Translations under genes and position numbers: made by a program | Notes under the pieces: model-generated | The model's database searches: none | The model's input: only the letters and a program-made list of their open reading frames with translations | What the model was told of the DNA's origin: nothing | Assembly: GCF_036327005.1 (NCBI RefSeq) | Contig: NZ_JAUGZK010000002.1 | Coordinates: 124,001 to 188,000, forward strand | Source of the DNA: Alkalimonas mucilaginosa | GTDB taxonomy: Bacteria > Pseudomonadota > Gammaproteobacteria > Enterobacterales > Alteromonadaceae | Reading direction: 5' to 3' | Length of the DNA stretch: 64,000 nt | Shown: positions 31,276 to 40,859 of the stretch, piece by piece | Layout: each line of letters begins with the position of its first letter | Numbering within the stretch: position 1 is the stretch's first letter

Positions 31276-31747
31276 GCAAATCGCTACTGTGCGTCAGTTA
31301 GAGACCACCGGTGCCTGGCTGGAAACTACCCCTGTCAGCACCTGTCAGTCATGTCATGCCAGCGAGCAGTGCGGCACCGGCATTGTCACCAAAACCTTCA
31401 CGCCCAGACGTAGTCATTTTTTTATTGTGACCAGCGAGACACTCCTGCCGGGACAAAAGGTACGCATTGGTACTACTGAGCAACGTTTGTTGTTGGCTGC
31501 GTTCAGCTTGTACCTGGTACCGTTATTATTGTTGTTAGTGGGGGTTGCCGTTATTAGTTGGTGGCAGCCTTTGCTGCATGAGGGCTGGCTCATTGGCCTG
31601 GCTGTGGTGCTACTTTGGAGTGGTTTTCGACTGGCAGCCAGGTTGGCAAAAAAGCTGGAGCAGGATGCTGTAGTGTTGTTGGAGGTATTGCCAGAGCTGG
31701 CAGTGACCCCGGTAAGCACTGAAACAGCCCGGTCGAAGATCACATAG
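31268..31747 (+). CDS. rseC: SoxR-reducing system / sigma-E regulatory protein RseC
   Basis: The 159-residue protein has the cysteine motif CQSCHASEQCGTG near the N-terminus and two membrane helices (LLAAFSLYLVPLLLLLVGV, GWLIGLAVVLLWSGF), the RseC layout. It has been linked to SoxR reduction (Rsx complex) and sigma-E tuning. MIEQIATV is the family start; an ATG at 31256 in frame is inside rseB and not preferred. It closes the rpoE-rseABC operon. Confidence 0.9.
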   Translation: MIEQIATVRQLETTGAWLETTPVSTCQSCHASEQCGTGIVTKTFTPRRSHFFIVTSETLLPGQKVRIGTTEQRLLLAAFSLYLVPLLLLLVGVAVISWWQPLLHEGWLIGLAVVLLWSGFRLAARLAKKLEQDAVVLLEVLPELAVTPVSTETARSKIT

Positions 31748-31860
31748 CCAGCCGTCGCAGGATCGAGTACAATTCGCCGATAATCCAATCATGCCATCTG
31801 CTGCCGTACAACAACTGCATCAGCAGAGCAGGGCGCAGCGTTTGAACAATTTGAGACATT

Positions 31861-33660
31861 ATGCCAAAACTCAGTCATATCCGTAACTTTTCCATCATCG
31901 CTCATATTGATCACGGTAAGTCCACCTTGTCGGACCGACTGATCCAGCATTGCGGTGGTTTGTCTGACCGTGAAATGCAACAACAAGTACTGGACTCGAT
32001 GGATCTGGAACGCGAGCGTGGCATTACCATTAAAGCGCAAAGCGTCACCTTGCATTACAAGGCACGGGATGGCGAGACATATCAACTGAACTTTATTGAT
32101 ACGCCCGGGCATGTCGATTTTAGTTACGAAGTCAGTCGCTCACTGGCAGCTTGCGAAGGTGCTCTGTTGGTCGTGGATGCAGGCCAGGGGGTAGAAGCGC
32201 AAACAGTGGCGAATTGCTATACCGCCATTGAGATGGATCTGGAAGTGCTGCCGGTACTGAACAAAATTGACTTACCACAAGCTGATCCAGAGCGGGTAAG
32301 TGCAGAAGTCGAAGACATCATTGGGATTGAAGCCATCGATGCCGTGCAGTGCTCGGCTAAAACCGGCCTCGGTATTGAAGATGTGCTGGAAGCCATTGTA
32401 CTTAAAATACCAGCTCCAGAGGGTGAGCCCGAGGCTGCTACACAAGCCCTGATTATTGATTCCTGGTTCGATCCTTACCAGGGCGTTGTGTCTTTGGTCC
32501 GTGTTAAGCATGGTCAAATCAGCAAAAAAGACAAAATTAAGGTGATGTCGACAGGGCAGGTGTACGATGTCGATAAAATCGGTATTTTCAGCCCCAAGGC
32601 TACTGAAACTCAGGTATTGAAAACCGGCGAAGTTGGCTTTGTGATTGCCGGTATCAAAGAAATTAAAGGGGCACCGGTAGGGGATACCCTGACGCTGGCG
32701 AAAAACTCAGCAACGGCGCCTTTGCCGGGCTTCAAGCGGGTTAAGCCACAGGTGTATGCTGGTGTCTTCCCTATTTCATCGGACGATTACGAGGATTTTC
32801 GTGATGCGCTGGCCAAGCTTAGTCTGAATGACTCCTCACTGTTTTACGAGCCGGAAAGCTCCAGTGCCTTGGGCTTTGGTTTTCGCATTGGTTTCCTTGG
32901 CATGCTGCATATGGAAATCATTCAGGAGCGGCTGGAACGGGAGTATGATCTGGATCTGATCACCACTGCCCCGACCGTTATTTATGAAGTCATTACCAAG
33001 TCCGGGGACACCGTGATGGTGGATAATCCCAGTGTCTTGCCAGCGGTCAATGACATCGCTGAAATCCGCGAGCCCATTGTCGAGGCCCATATTCTGGTGC
33101 CACAAGAGTACCTTGGCAACGTCATTACGCTTTGTGTGGAAAAACGCGGCACTCAGATCAACATGACCTACCATGGTCGTCAGGTGGCGGTGGTGTACGA
33201 ACTGCCAATGGCGGAAGTGGTCATGGACTTCTTCGACCGTTTGAAATCAACCAGCCGGGGCTATGCGTCGCTGGATTACAGTTTCAAGCATTTCCAGGAG
33301 TCTGATATGGTACGGGTGGATGTGCTAATTAATGGCGAACGCGTCGATGCCTTGGCGATGATTTGCCATCGTGATTTTGCGCAAAATCGTGGCCGTTCGC
33401 TGGCGGATAAACTTAAAGAGCTGATCCCGCGCCAGATGTTTGATATTGCCATTCAGGCGGCGATCGGGAACCACATTATTGCCCGTACCACGGTAAAACA
33501 ATTGCGTAAAAACGTGATTGCCAAGTGTTATGGTGGTGATGTTAGTCGTAAGAAAAAGCTACTGCAAAAACAAAAAGAAGGCAAAAAACGGATGAAGCAG
33601 GTAGGCAATGTGGAAGTACCACAAGAAGCCTTCCTGGCCGTATTGCGGATGGACAAATAA
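31861..33660 (+). CDS. lepA: Elongation factor 4 (LepA)
   Basis: LepA is a ribosome-associated GTPase that helps translation under stress. The 599-residue product has the GTPase boxes AHIDHGKST, the RGITI switch, DTPGHVDF, NKIDLP and SAKTG, EF-G-like domains, and the LepA-specific C-terminal domain (RQMFDIAIQAAIGNHIIART, KCYGGDVSRKKKLLQKQKEG). A TACAAT -10 candidate lies at 31768. It leads the lepA-lepB-rnc-era-recO-pdxJ-acpS run. Confidence 0.98.
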   Translation: MPKLSHIRNFSIIAHIDHGKSTLSDRLIQHCGGLSDREMQQQVLDSMDLERERGITIKAQSVTLHYKARDGETYQLNFIDTPGHVDFSYEVSRSLAACEGALLVVDAGQGVEAQTVANCYTAIEMDLEVLPVLNKIDLPQADPERVSAEVEDIIGIEAIDAVQCSAKTGLGIEDVLEAIVLKIPAPEGEPEAATQALIIDSWFDPYQGVVSLVRVKHGQISKKDKIKVMSTGQVYDVDKIGIFSPKATETQVLKTGEVGFVIAGIKEIKGAPVGDTLTLAKNSATAPLPGFKRVKPQVYAGVFPISSDDYEDFRDALAKLSLNDSSLFYEPESSSALGFGFRIGFLGMLHMEIIQERLEREYDLDLITTAPTVIYEVITKSGDTVMVDNPSVLPAVNDIAEIREPIVEAHILVPQEYLGNVITLCVEKRGTQINMTYHGRQVAVVYELPMAEVVMDFFDRLKSTSRGYASLDYSFKHFQESDMVRVDVLINGERVDALAMICHRDFAQNRGRSLADKLKELIPRQMFDIAIQAAIGNHIIARTTVKQLRKNVIAKCYGGDVSRKKKLLQKQKEGKKRMKQVGNVEVPQEAFLAVLRMDK

Positions 33661-33676
33661 CACAGGATAGGATGTT

Positions 33677-34600
33677 ATGGCAGGATACTTTGCAATTTTT
33701 TTAGTGCTCGCTACGGTGACCAGTGGCTTGATTTGGTTATTGGATGCACGTTTGTTTGCGCCAAAACGCCGCCAGCAAGTGGAAACGGCGGTTGCTGCCG
33801 CTGGTGGTAAATTGCCGGAAGAAACCATAGCCCGCCTTACCAAGGAGCCGTGGCTGACAGAAACTGCCCGCTCTGTGTTTCCTATCCTGGCGATTATTAC
33901 GGTACTGCGCTCATTTTTATTTGAGCCTTTCCAGATCCCTTCAGGCTCGATGATGCCTACCCTGTTGGTGGGCGATTTTATTTTGGTACAAAAATTTGCC
34001 TACGATGTGAAGGATCCGGTATTTCGTAAGAACCTGTACCGCAACAGCTTGCCACAGCATGGTGATATCGCTGTTTTTAAGTTCCCGAACAATCCGAGGC
34101 TGGATTATATTAAGCGTGTGATCGGCTTGCCTGGTGACCGGGTGATTTATCGTGATAAGCAGTTTTTCATTCAACGTGCCTGTCCGGAGGAGCTGCAAGG
34201 CAATTGCCCTGGCCTGGAGCAGGTGCGCTACACCTTTGCCGGTGACAGTGAGTTTACGCAACAAGGTTTGCCACAAAAGCAATACACTGAGCGGCTGGGT
34301 GATCGCAGCTACAGCATTTTACAGACCCCGGCACTGGCAGAGCAAAAGCAACGTTATTATCGTCAAAGTGGTACAGCTATTGATGAATGGGTGGTGCCTG
34401 AAGGCCATTACTTTGCCGTCGGTGATAACCGGGATAACAGCCAGGACAGCCGTGAATGGGGCTTTGTTGCCGAAGAGTTGCTGGTAGGCAAAGCTGTCTT
34501 TATCTGGATGAGCTTTGAGTTCAGTGATAATCCGGATCGGGTGCTACCACGCTGGGTACCCAGTGGGGTTCGTTTCGAGCGTATAGGACGTATTCAGTAG
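33677..34600 (+). CDS. lepB: Signal peptidase I
   Basis: LepB removes signal peptides from exported proteins at the periplasmic face. The 307-residue protein has two N-terminal membrane helices, the catalytic serine S91 (IPSGSMMPTLLVGD), the general-base lysine K146 (RLDYIKRVIGLPGDRV) and box E (GDNRDNSQDSREWGFV). It is 16 bases downstream of lepA and directly abuts rnc. Confidence 0.97.
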   Translation: MAGYFAIFLVLATVTSGLIWLLDARLFAPKRRQQVETAVAAAGGKLPEETIARLTKEPWLTETARSVFPILAIITVLRSFLFEPFQIPSGSMMPTLLVGDFILVQKFAYDVKDPVFRKNLYRNSLPQHGDIAVFKFPNNPRLDYIKRVIGLPGDRVIYRDKQFFIQRACPEELQGNCPGLEQVRYTFAGDSEFTQQGLPQKQYTERLGDRSYSILQTPALAEQKQRYYRQSGTAIDEWVVPEGHYFAVGDNRDNSQDSREWGFVAEELLVGKAVFIWMSFEFSDNPDRVLPRWVPSGVRFERIGRIQ

Positions 34601-35284
34601 ATGATAAGGCAACAAAACCCGTTAAGCCGGCTCATACCCATGTTAGGCTATGATTTTTCTCAGCCTGAGCTGTTGCAGCAAGCTTTAACACACCGCAGTT
34701 GCAAAGGGCGGCACAATGAGCGCCTGGAGTTTTTGGGCGATGCTATTTTAAGCATGGTGATTGCTGAAGCACTGTACCAGCATTTCCCCAATGCGAAAGA
34801 AGGTGAGTTAACCCGCATGCGTGCCAGTCTGGTAAAAGGAGTGACGCTGGCAGAGATTGCTACTGAGCTGTCGATAGCCGATTACCTGCGACTGGGTCCT
34901 GGAGAAATGAAAAGCGGTGGGCATCGCCGTGAGTCGATACTGGCCGATGCCTTTGAAGCTATTTTAGGCGCTATCTATCTGGATGCGGGCCTGGACGTGT
35001 GCAAAGAACGGATCTTGTACTGGTTTTCCAGTCGCTTGCAGCAGATAACCCCGCAGCAGCAAAAAGATTCCAAAACCAGGTTGCAGGAATATCTGCAGGG
35101 ACGTCGGTTAGCATTGCCGGTGTACCAGGTCGAGCACACCGAGGGTGAGGCGCATAATCAGCAATTCACCGTCAGTTGTAGTATCGAGGGCCGCGCAGCT
35201 GTTGTTGCCAGCGGCAGTTCGCGACGTAAAGCTGAGCAAGATGCTGCCTATAAAATGCTGGAGCGGATCCAAGATGAACACTGA
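34601..35284 (+). CDS. rnc: Ribonuclease III
   Basis: RNase III cleaves double-stranded RNA, notably rRNA precursors. The 227-residue product has the signature NERLEFLGDAILSMVIAEAL, the second acidic metal site ESILADAFEAILGAIYLD and a C-terminal double-stranded RNA-binding domain (DSKTRLQEYLQGRRLALPVY, GSSRRKAEQDAAYKML). It starts immediately after the lepB stop and overlaps era by 11 bases. Confidence 0.97.
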   Translation: MIRQQNPLSRLIPMLGYDFSQPELLQQALTHRSCKGRHNERLEFLGDAILSMVIAEALYQHFPNAKEGELTRMRASLVKGVTLAEIATELSIADYLRLGPGEMKSGGHRRESILADAFEAILGAIYLDAGLDVCKERILYWFSSRLQQITPQQQKDSKTRLQEYLQGRRLALPVYQVEHTEGEAHNQQFTVSCSIEGRAAVVASGSSRRKAEQDAAYKMLERIQDEH

Positions 35285-36191
35285 GATTGACACCAGCCAG
35301 CCAGCAACCCGTGCGGGTTTGGTTGCTATTGTTGGCCGCCCTAATGTTGGCAAGTCTACGCTGCTCAATGAGCTGATAGGCCAAAAAGTCAGTATTACTT
35401 CACGTAAACCACAAACCACCCGGCACCGTATTCTTGGCATTGATACCCGCGATGATGTGCAAACAGTCTATGTCGATACCCCTGGTCTGCATATCGAAGA
35501 AAAGCGGGCCATTAATCGTCTGATGAACCGGGCCGCAGCCAGCTCTATTCTGGATGTTGAACTGGTGCTCTTTGTGGTTGAAGGTACCCGTTGGACGGAT
35601 GACGATCAAATGGTGTTGAACCGGCTGATTGCCGCTAAGAAAGATGTGATTCTGGTGGTGAACAAGACCGACCAGGTGGCTGATAAAGAAAAGCTGATGC
35701 AGCAACTGCAGTGGTTGGGTCAGCAATTGAATTTTCTTGAGATTGTACCTGTCTCGGCCAAAAATGGGAAAAATGTGGCTGAACTTCGCGCTTTGGTGCA
35801 GCGGCAGCTACCGGCTTGCGAATTCTTTTTTCCGGAAGACTATGTCACCGATCGCTCCATGCGCTTTATGGCGGCAGAAATAGTGCGCGAGAAGTTGATG
35901 CGCTTTTTGGGTGATGAGCTGCCTTACTCGGTGACAGTAGAGATTGAGCGTTTTAAGTGGGAAGAAAAGCTCTACCATATTGCTGCTTTGGTATTGGTTG
36001 AGCGGGAAAGCCAAAAACGGATGGTGATCGGCAATAAAGGTGAGCGCGTTAAAACGATAGCCACCGAAGCACGGAAAGATATGGAGCGTTTGTTAGAGCA
36101 GCAGGTGTTCTTGCAGATCTGGGTGAAGGTCAAGTCTGGCTGGGCAGATGATGAGCGCGCTTTGCGCAGCCTGGGGTATGGCGAAAACTAA
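35274..36191 (+). CDS. era: GTPase Era
   Basis: Era binds the 3' end of 16S rRNA and checks 30S maturation. The 305-residue product begins MNTEIDTSQPATRAGLVAIV and shows GRPNVGKSTLLNELIG, the DTPGLH box, NKTDQV and a C-terminal KH domain with VIGNKGERVKTIATEARKDM. The frame runs upstream through rnc, but this ATG gives the family start. It overlaps rnc by 11 bases and recO by 14. Confidence 0.97.
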   Translation: MNTEIDTSQPATRAGLVAIVGRPNVGKSTLLNELIGQKVSITSRKPQTTRHRILGIDTRDDVQTVYVDTPGLHIEEKRAINRLMNRAAASSILDVELVLFVVEGTRWTDDDQMVLNRLIAAKKDVILVVNKTDQVADKEKLMQQLQWLGQQLNFLEIVPVSAKNGKNVAELRALVQRQLPACEFFFPEDYVTDRSMRFMAAEIVREKLMRFLGDELPYSVTVEIERFKWEEKLYHIAALVLVERESQKRMVIGNKGERVKTIATEARKDMERLLEQQVFLQIWVKVKSGWADDERALRSLGYGEN

Positions 36192-36900
36192 CTGCCAGGA
36201 TCAATGGCACTCCGCCTATATTCTGCATCGCCGACCTTTGGCTGAGCACAAAGTGATCTTGCAGCTGTTACTGCCGGAGCTAGGGCGATTGTCGGCAGTG
36301 GTAAGAAAACGCACTGGCAAACAGCGGCAGCCACTGCAACCATTTCAATTATTAACACTGCAACTGGGTGGCCGCTCTGAATTAAAAACAGTGTTAAAAC
36401 TGGAAGAGCAAGGACCTGGCCTGCAACTGCAAGGGCTGGCTTTATTCAGTGCTTTTTATCTCAATGAACTGATTTGCCGCATTTGGCCAGACAACCTGGC
36501 CAGTGAGCAACTTTTTTTGTTGTATCAACAGGCTTTGCAACAGTTAACGCTTGCGCAGCATCAAGCCAGCTTGCTTGAGCCGGCATTGCGGCAGTTTGAG
36601 TTCAGCTTATTGTCCGAGTTGGGGCAGCCGGTGGACTGGCAGCTTGATGCCGATGGCTTGCCCTTGCTGAGTGAGCAGTGCTATCTCTGGCAGCATGAGC
36701 AGGGCTGGCAGCCGGATGGCCGGGGCTGGCAGGGCCATGTGCTGCTAAGGATTGGTCAGGGTGATTGGGCTGCGGCCGATTGCCGGTTAGCAGCCAAGCA
36801 AATTAGTCGGTTATTACTGCAGCCCTGGCTTGGCGATAAACCTTTGCAAAGCCGGGCGCTTTTTCAATCAACGGCGCCGGCAGGTGACCCTTCGCTTTAG
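36178..36900 (+). CDS. recO: DNA repair protein RecO
   Basis: RecO works with RecR to load RecA on SSB-coated DNA. The 240-residue product starts MAKTNCQDQWHSAYILHRRP and has the N-terminal OB fold (LAEHKVILQLLLPELGRLSA, LQPFQLLTLQLGGRSEL) then a helical domain. The zinc cysteines of some RecO proteins are not evident, as in E. coli. The start overlaps era by 14 bases. Confidence 0.92.
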   Translation: MAKTNCQDQWHSAYILHRRPLAEHKVILQLLLPELGRLSAVVRKRTGKQRQPLQPFQLLTLQLGGRSELKTVLKLEEQGPGLQLQGLALFSAFYLNELICRIWPDNLASEQLFLLYQQALQQLTLAQHQASLLEPALRQFEFSLLSELGQPVDWQLDADGLPLLSEQCYLWQHEQGWQPDGRGWQGHVLLRIGQGDWAAADCRLAAKQISRLLLQPWLGDKPLQSRALFQSTAPAGDPSL

Positions 36901-36909
36901 GAGACTGTG

Positions 36910-37638
36910 ATGTCTAAAATTCATTTGGGTGTGAACATCGACCATGTGGCAACATTGCGGCAGGCACGTGGTACCCAGTACCCTGAGCCGGTGCATGCTG
37001 CCCTGGTGGCTGAGCAAGCCGGCGCTGATGGCATTACTGTGCACTTGCGGGAAGACCGCCGCCACATTGTTGATCGTGATGTTTATCTGTTGCAACAAAC
37101 CATCAGTACCCGGTTGAATTTTGAAATGGCCGTGACTGAAGAAATGCTGGCCATTGCGTTGGATGTTAAACCGTACTTCAGTTGTCTGGTACCGGAAAAG
37201 CGCGAAGAGTTAACTACGGAAGGTGGCTTGGATGTTGCCGGCCAGTTGGATAAGGTACGCTCAGCCTGTCAGCGGCTTGGTGATGCAGGCATACTGGTGT
37301 CCTTGTTTATTGATCCGGATGTCAGTCAGATTGATGCGGTACTTGCCGCAGGGGCTCCTTACATAGAGTTGCATACCGGCCGTTATGCTGAATGCAGTGG
37401 GCAGCAACAACAGCAAGAGCTGGCACGGATCGAGCAGGCTGCCCGTTATGCCCATAGTAAAGGTTTGGTTGTCAATGCCGGCCATGGCTTGCATTACCAT
37501 AATGTGCAGCCTATTGCGGCAATACCTGAAATGTACGAGCTGAATATTGGCCATGCCATTGTGGCCCGGGCAGTGTTTAGCGGTTTGCACGCAGCGGTGG
37601 CCGATATGAAACAACTGATGCTGGAGGCGCGTCGCTGA
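36910..37638 (+). CDS. pdxJ: Pyridoxine 5'-phosphate synthase
   Basis: PdxJ condenses 1-deoxyxylulose 5-phosphate with 3-amino-2-oxopropyl phosphate to form pyridoxine phosphate. The 242-residue barrel has NIDHVATLRQARGTQYPEP, GADGITVHLREDRRHI, ELHTGRYAE and the C-terminal VNAGHGLHYHNV phosphate site. AGGAG lies nine bases before ATG 36910; an adjacent GTG at 36907 is less likely. It shares its last base with the acpS start (TGATG). Confidence 0.96.
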   Translation: MSKIHLGVNIDHVATLRQARGTQYPEPVHAALVAEQAGADGITVHLREDRRHIVDRDVYLLQQTISTRLNFEMAVTEEMLAIALDVKPYFSCLVPEKREELTTEGGLDVAGQLDKVRSACQRLGDAGILVSLFIDPDVSQIDAVLAAGAPYIELHTGRYAECSGQQQQQELARIEQAARYAHSKGLVVNAGHGLHYHNVQPIAAIPEMYELNIGHAIVARAVFSGLHAAVADMKQLMLEARR

Positions 37639-38015
37639 TGGCTATTGCCGGGCTTGGCACCGATATTGTACAAATCAGCCGGATTGAGCGAAGCCTGGCC
37701 CGAGGCCCTGCGTTGGCAGAGCGTGTATTAACACCAGTGGAGTTGGCCGATTATCTGGCTCATACTCAGCCGGCACGGTTCCTGGCAAAACGATTTGCTG
37801 CCAAAGAAGCCGCGGCAAAAGCATTAGGGACTGGCATTGGTCGCGGTGTTTCCTGGCAACAGTTTCAGATCGATCACGATGAGCTGGGTGCGCCATTATT
37901 ACGTTGCACTGGCTTTAGCGAGCAATTATTGCAACAACGCCAGATCACGAATTGCTGGCTGAGTATCAGTGACGAGCAGGACTATGCCTGCGCCACTGTG
38001 ATTCTGGAGCGCTGA
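37638..38015 (+). CDS. acpS: Holo-[acyl-carrier-protein] synthase
   Basis: AcpS attaches 4'-phosphopantetheine to acyl carrier protein. The 125-residue product shows GLGTDIVQISRIERSL, with the metal-binding aspartate, and FLAKRFAAKEAAAKALGTGI with its glutamate, plus a closing SISDEQDYACATVIL. It is the last gene of the lepA-acpS run and converges on barA with one base between the stop codons. Confidence 0.95.
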   Translation: MAIAGLGTDIVQISRIERSLARGPALAERVLTPVELADYLAHTQPARFLAKRFAAKEAAAKALGTGIGRGVSWQQFQIDHDELGAPLLRCTGFSEQLLQQRQITNCWLSISDEQDYACATVILER

Positions 38016-38016
38016 T

Positions 38017-40776
38017 TTAAGCAGGCTGCTGCGAGGGGCCTATCAGTTGCTGCCAATCCTGGCCAGAAATATCCTGCAATAACCCTTCCACCACATCGGA
38101 CAGCTCCAGCATCTCCGGCTCGAGTTGTGCCAGGCTTTGGCCGCGCTTAAGCTGTGTCTCAAGCTGTTCTGTCAGTTGCTTAAGTTGTGGTACACCGCTG
38201 TAACAAGTGGCACCATGCAATTTATGGACGTGCTGCAACAACTGCTCTGTATCCTGTGCCTGCCATGCTTGTTGGATCAACTGGTAGGATTCGGGTAAGG
38301 ACCTGCACAGCATTTGCAGCATTTCCAAGGCAAGATCTGCTTTGCCCCCGGCCCGTTGGAGGGACAGTGACCAGTCGATGTAATTGCTGTGCGGGATCAC
38401 CAGCTCTGGCCTGGCTGGCTGGGCCGGCTTGCTGAGCTTCAGGTGTTCCTGCAAGGTCAGTTGCAGCATGTGTTCATCCAGCGGTTTGCTAAGAAAATCA
38501 GCGAAACCAAGCTGCAGCAGACGTTCTCGCTCTCCTGCGATTGCATGGGCAGTGACCGCAATAACCGGCGTTTGCTCATTCAAAGAGCTTTGCTGGATTT
38601 TCTGGCAGGCTTCGATGCCATCCATCACCGGCATATTAATGTCCATAAAAATCATATCGTACAGATGGCGGGTAGTTTTGTGCCAGGCCTCGGCACCGTT
38701 CATGGCACTATCTACACTGACAACCAGTTCTGAGAGTAAGGTGTGAATCAACTTCAGGTTGGCTTCGTTGTCATCCACTACCAGCACGCGTGCATTGCTT
38801 TTTGCCGCTTTTAAAGCAACTGAGTGTTTTGTTACCGGCTCTGCGTAGGGGTGCGCCAGCACCATGGCCAGTTTACGGTGATGCACCGGCTTGGATAAAC
38901 ACGCATCTGCTCCCGATAGCTGGATGGCTTCCCTAAGATGAGGTGACAGGGTGTTGACCAGCAAGAAGCAGTGATCGCAATGTGGCTTCACCCGTTGTAC
39001 CAGCTCTTGAATTTGGTTGAGCTGATGCAGTGATAGCGTGCGCCCGAGCAGCGCCAGATCATAGTGTTGTTGATGAGCCAGCGCTTGCTGCAATTGCGCC
39101 TGAGTGGCGCAAGGCGTCACATGCAAGCCCCAGCTATGCAGTAAGTGAAGGCCAGCCTCGCGTGAGTATTGCTGTGGCTCAAAGTAAAGCAGCCGCTTTC
39201 CATCCAGTAGATGGACTGGCAGCGGTTCCGCGACCGTGGTGGGGTGACGTTTGCACTCCAGAGTAAACCAGAAAGTGGCACCTTTGCCCCATTGGCTTTC
39301 GACCCCTATGTGGCCGTTCATTGCATGGACTAGCTTCTGAGAAATCATCAAGCCCAGACCTGCGCCCGTGTACTTGCCTGAGTTCACCTTGTGGTTACCG
39401 GCGCTGCGAAAGACCTGTTGCAACTGTTCTTCGGTTAACCCTATCCCGGTATCCTGTACGGAAAGGTGCAAACTTAGCTGATGCTCGGAAAGAATGCTGG
39501 CGCGAACCCGGATCACCACGCTACCGCGCTCAGTAAACTTGATGGCATTGCCGGCAACATTCATCAGTACCTGCGTCAGCCGCGTAGCATCGACCACCAC
39601 ATCATCCGGACAACTGGGATCGATGATTAAGGCTAGCTCAAGATGTTTCTCAAAGGCCTGGGCTGCCAGCAATTCGGTCGCATCATCCAGTAACTCGCGT
39701 AATGATACAGGTTGTGGGTTAAGCGGCATCCGGCCTTCTTCCAGCCGGGCAAAGTCGAGCACATCGTTCACCAGCACCAGCAGGCTATTGGCGGACTTTT
39801 GGATGGTTTGCAGGTAGTCATACTGGCTGGCGCTGAGCTGAGTCTTTAACAGTTGCCGGGTAAAACCTAGCACGCCATTTAAAGGGGTGCGGAGTTCATG
39901 GCTCATTTTGGCAAGAAACTCGGTTTTTTGTCGGTTTTCCTCCATGGCTTTACGCTTACCCAGTTCCAGCTCAATACTCTGGACTTCTAATTGCTCCATG
40001 CTTTGTTCAAGATCGGCCGTTACTTGCTCTATCTGGTACTGCATATCATCTTGCAGGCTTTGACAGCAGAGTATCAGGCTGTGGAGGCCCTGTGCCAGTT
40101 GCTCCATTTCATGGCTGGCGGTGGGAGCGTCGGGGTCTTGAGTCAGTAAGTGTTGATGTTGTTGCAGTAACTGCAGCATGGCCTGAATGGGGCGGGTGAG
40201 GGTTCGACTGGCCAACCAGCCGAGAATGGCACTGAGCAGCAAGGCCACCAGGACCGCAATGATGGAAGATAACATGGATGATTGACGGGCTAATCTTAGC
40301 GAGTCGCGTTGCAGTTGCACAGCAAGGTAGCCTAGTAACTCACTTTGCACACCCTGCTCCGCATTCAACCAGATAGGGGTGCGGATGATGAGCCAGTCCG
40401 GGGCTGATTCCAGCTCGGTAAATTGCAAGGGGGGGGAGTAGGTGGTGAGTTGCAACCGTGAAATATGTGGGAAGTGATTGCTGGTAGCAAAGAGCTGGTG
40501 CTGTGTATCGAACACAGCGATGCTTTTCACCAGGGGTGAATTTTTGCGATGGCTGATATCCAATAATTGTCGCAGTGCTTGCTGATTGCGATTTGCCAGG
40601 GCTTCAGTACTGGCCAATGCCAGTGGCTCGGCAATATTGCTGGCTTGCTGCTCCAGAAAGTGTCGTACATCCTGGGTACGGGCCTGGGTAAAATACCAGC
40701 CCAGCGAAACACTGATAAAGAATGTGGGTGCAACAATCAGCAACAGAATGCGGTGATGCAGCGCAAGAGTCGTCAT
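38017..40776 (-). CDS. barA: Hybrid sensor histidine kinase BarA
   Basis: BarA phosphorylates the response regulator UvrY, which activates csrB-type RNAs. The 919-residue protein has two membrane helices (about 8-29 and 169-190) around a periplasmic domain, and a HAMP linker. The kinase domain has H293 in EFLAKMSHELRTPLNGVLGF and ATP-binding blocks (NVAGNAIKFTERGSVVIRVR, GAGLGLMISQKLV). A degenerate receiver follows, then a true receiver (RVLVVDDNEANLKLI, MIFMDINMPVMDG) and a C-terminal HPt (HVHKLHGATCYSG). It is divergent from rlmD-relA, as in E. coli. A CsrB-like RNA is at 20.1-20.65 kb. Confidence 0.95.
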   Translation of the reverse strand: MTTLALHHRILLLIVAPTFFISVSLGWYFTQARTQDVRHFLEQQASNIAEPLALASTEALANRNQQALRQLLDISHRKNSPLVKSIAVFDTQHQLFATSNHFPHISRLQLTTYSPPLQFTELESAPDWLIIRTPIWLNAEQGVQSELLGYLAVQLQRDSLRLARQSSMLSSIIAVLVALLLSAILGWLASRTLTRPIQAMLQLLQQHQHLLTQDPDAPTASHEMEQLAQGLHSLILCCQSLQDDMQYQIEQVTADLEQSMEQLEVQSIELELGKRKAMEENRQKTEFLAKMSHELRTPLNGVLGFTRQLLKTQLSASQYDYLQTIQKSANSLLVLVNDVLDFARLEEGRMPLNPQPVSLRELLDDATELLAAQAFEKHLELALIIDPSCPDDVVVDATRLTQVLMNVAGNAIKFTERGSVVIRVRASILSEHQLSLHLSVQDTGIGLTEEQLQQVFRSAGNHKVNSGKYTGAGLGLMISQKLVHAMNGHIGVESQWGKGATFWFTLECKRHPTTVAEPLPVHLLDGKRLLYFEPQQYSREAGLHLLHSWGLHVTPCATQAQLQQALAHQQHYDLALLGRTLSLHQLNQIQELVQRVKPHCDHCFLLVNTLSPHLREAIQLSGADACLSKPVHHRKLAMVLAHPYAEPVTKHSVALKAAKSNARVLVVDDNEANLKLIHTLLSELVVSVDSAMNGAEAWHKTTRHLYDMIFMDINMPVMDGIEACQKIQQSSLNEQTPVIAVTAHAIAGERERLLQLGFADFLSKPLDEHMLQLTLQEHLKLSKPAQPARPELVIPHSNYIDWSLSLQRAGGKADLALEMLQMLCRSLPESYQLIQQAWQAQDTEQLLQHVHKLHGATCYSGVPQLKQLTEQLETQLKRGQSLAQLEPEMLELSDVVEGLLQDISGQDWQQLIGPSQQPA

Positions 40777-40859
40777 GGCAGAAGCGGCTTGCTACAATAG
40801 GTCATTGATACGAGCATCATGACACAACCGTCTGAAAATGCCTACAAGGGTCTTTGGCT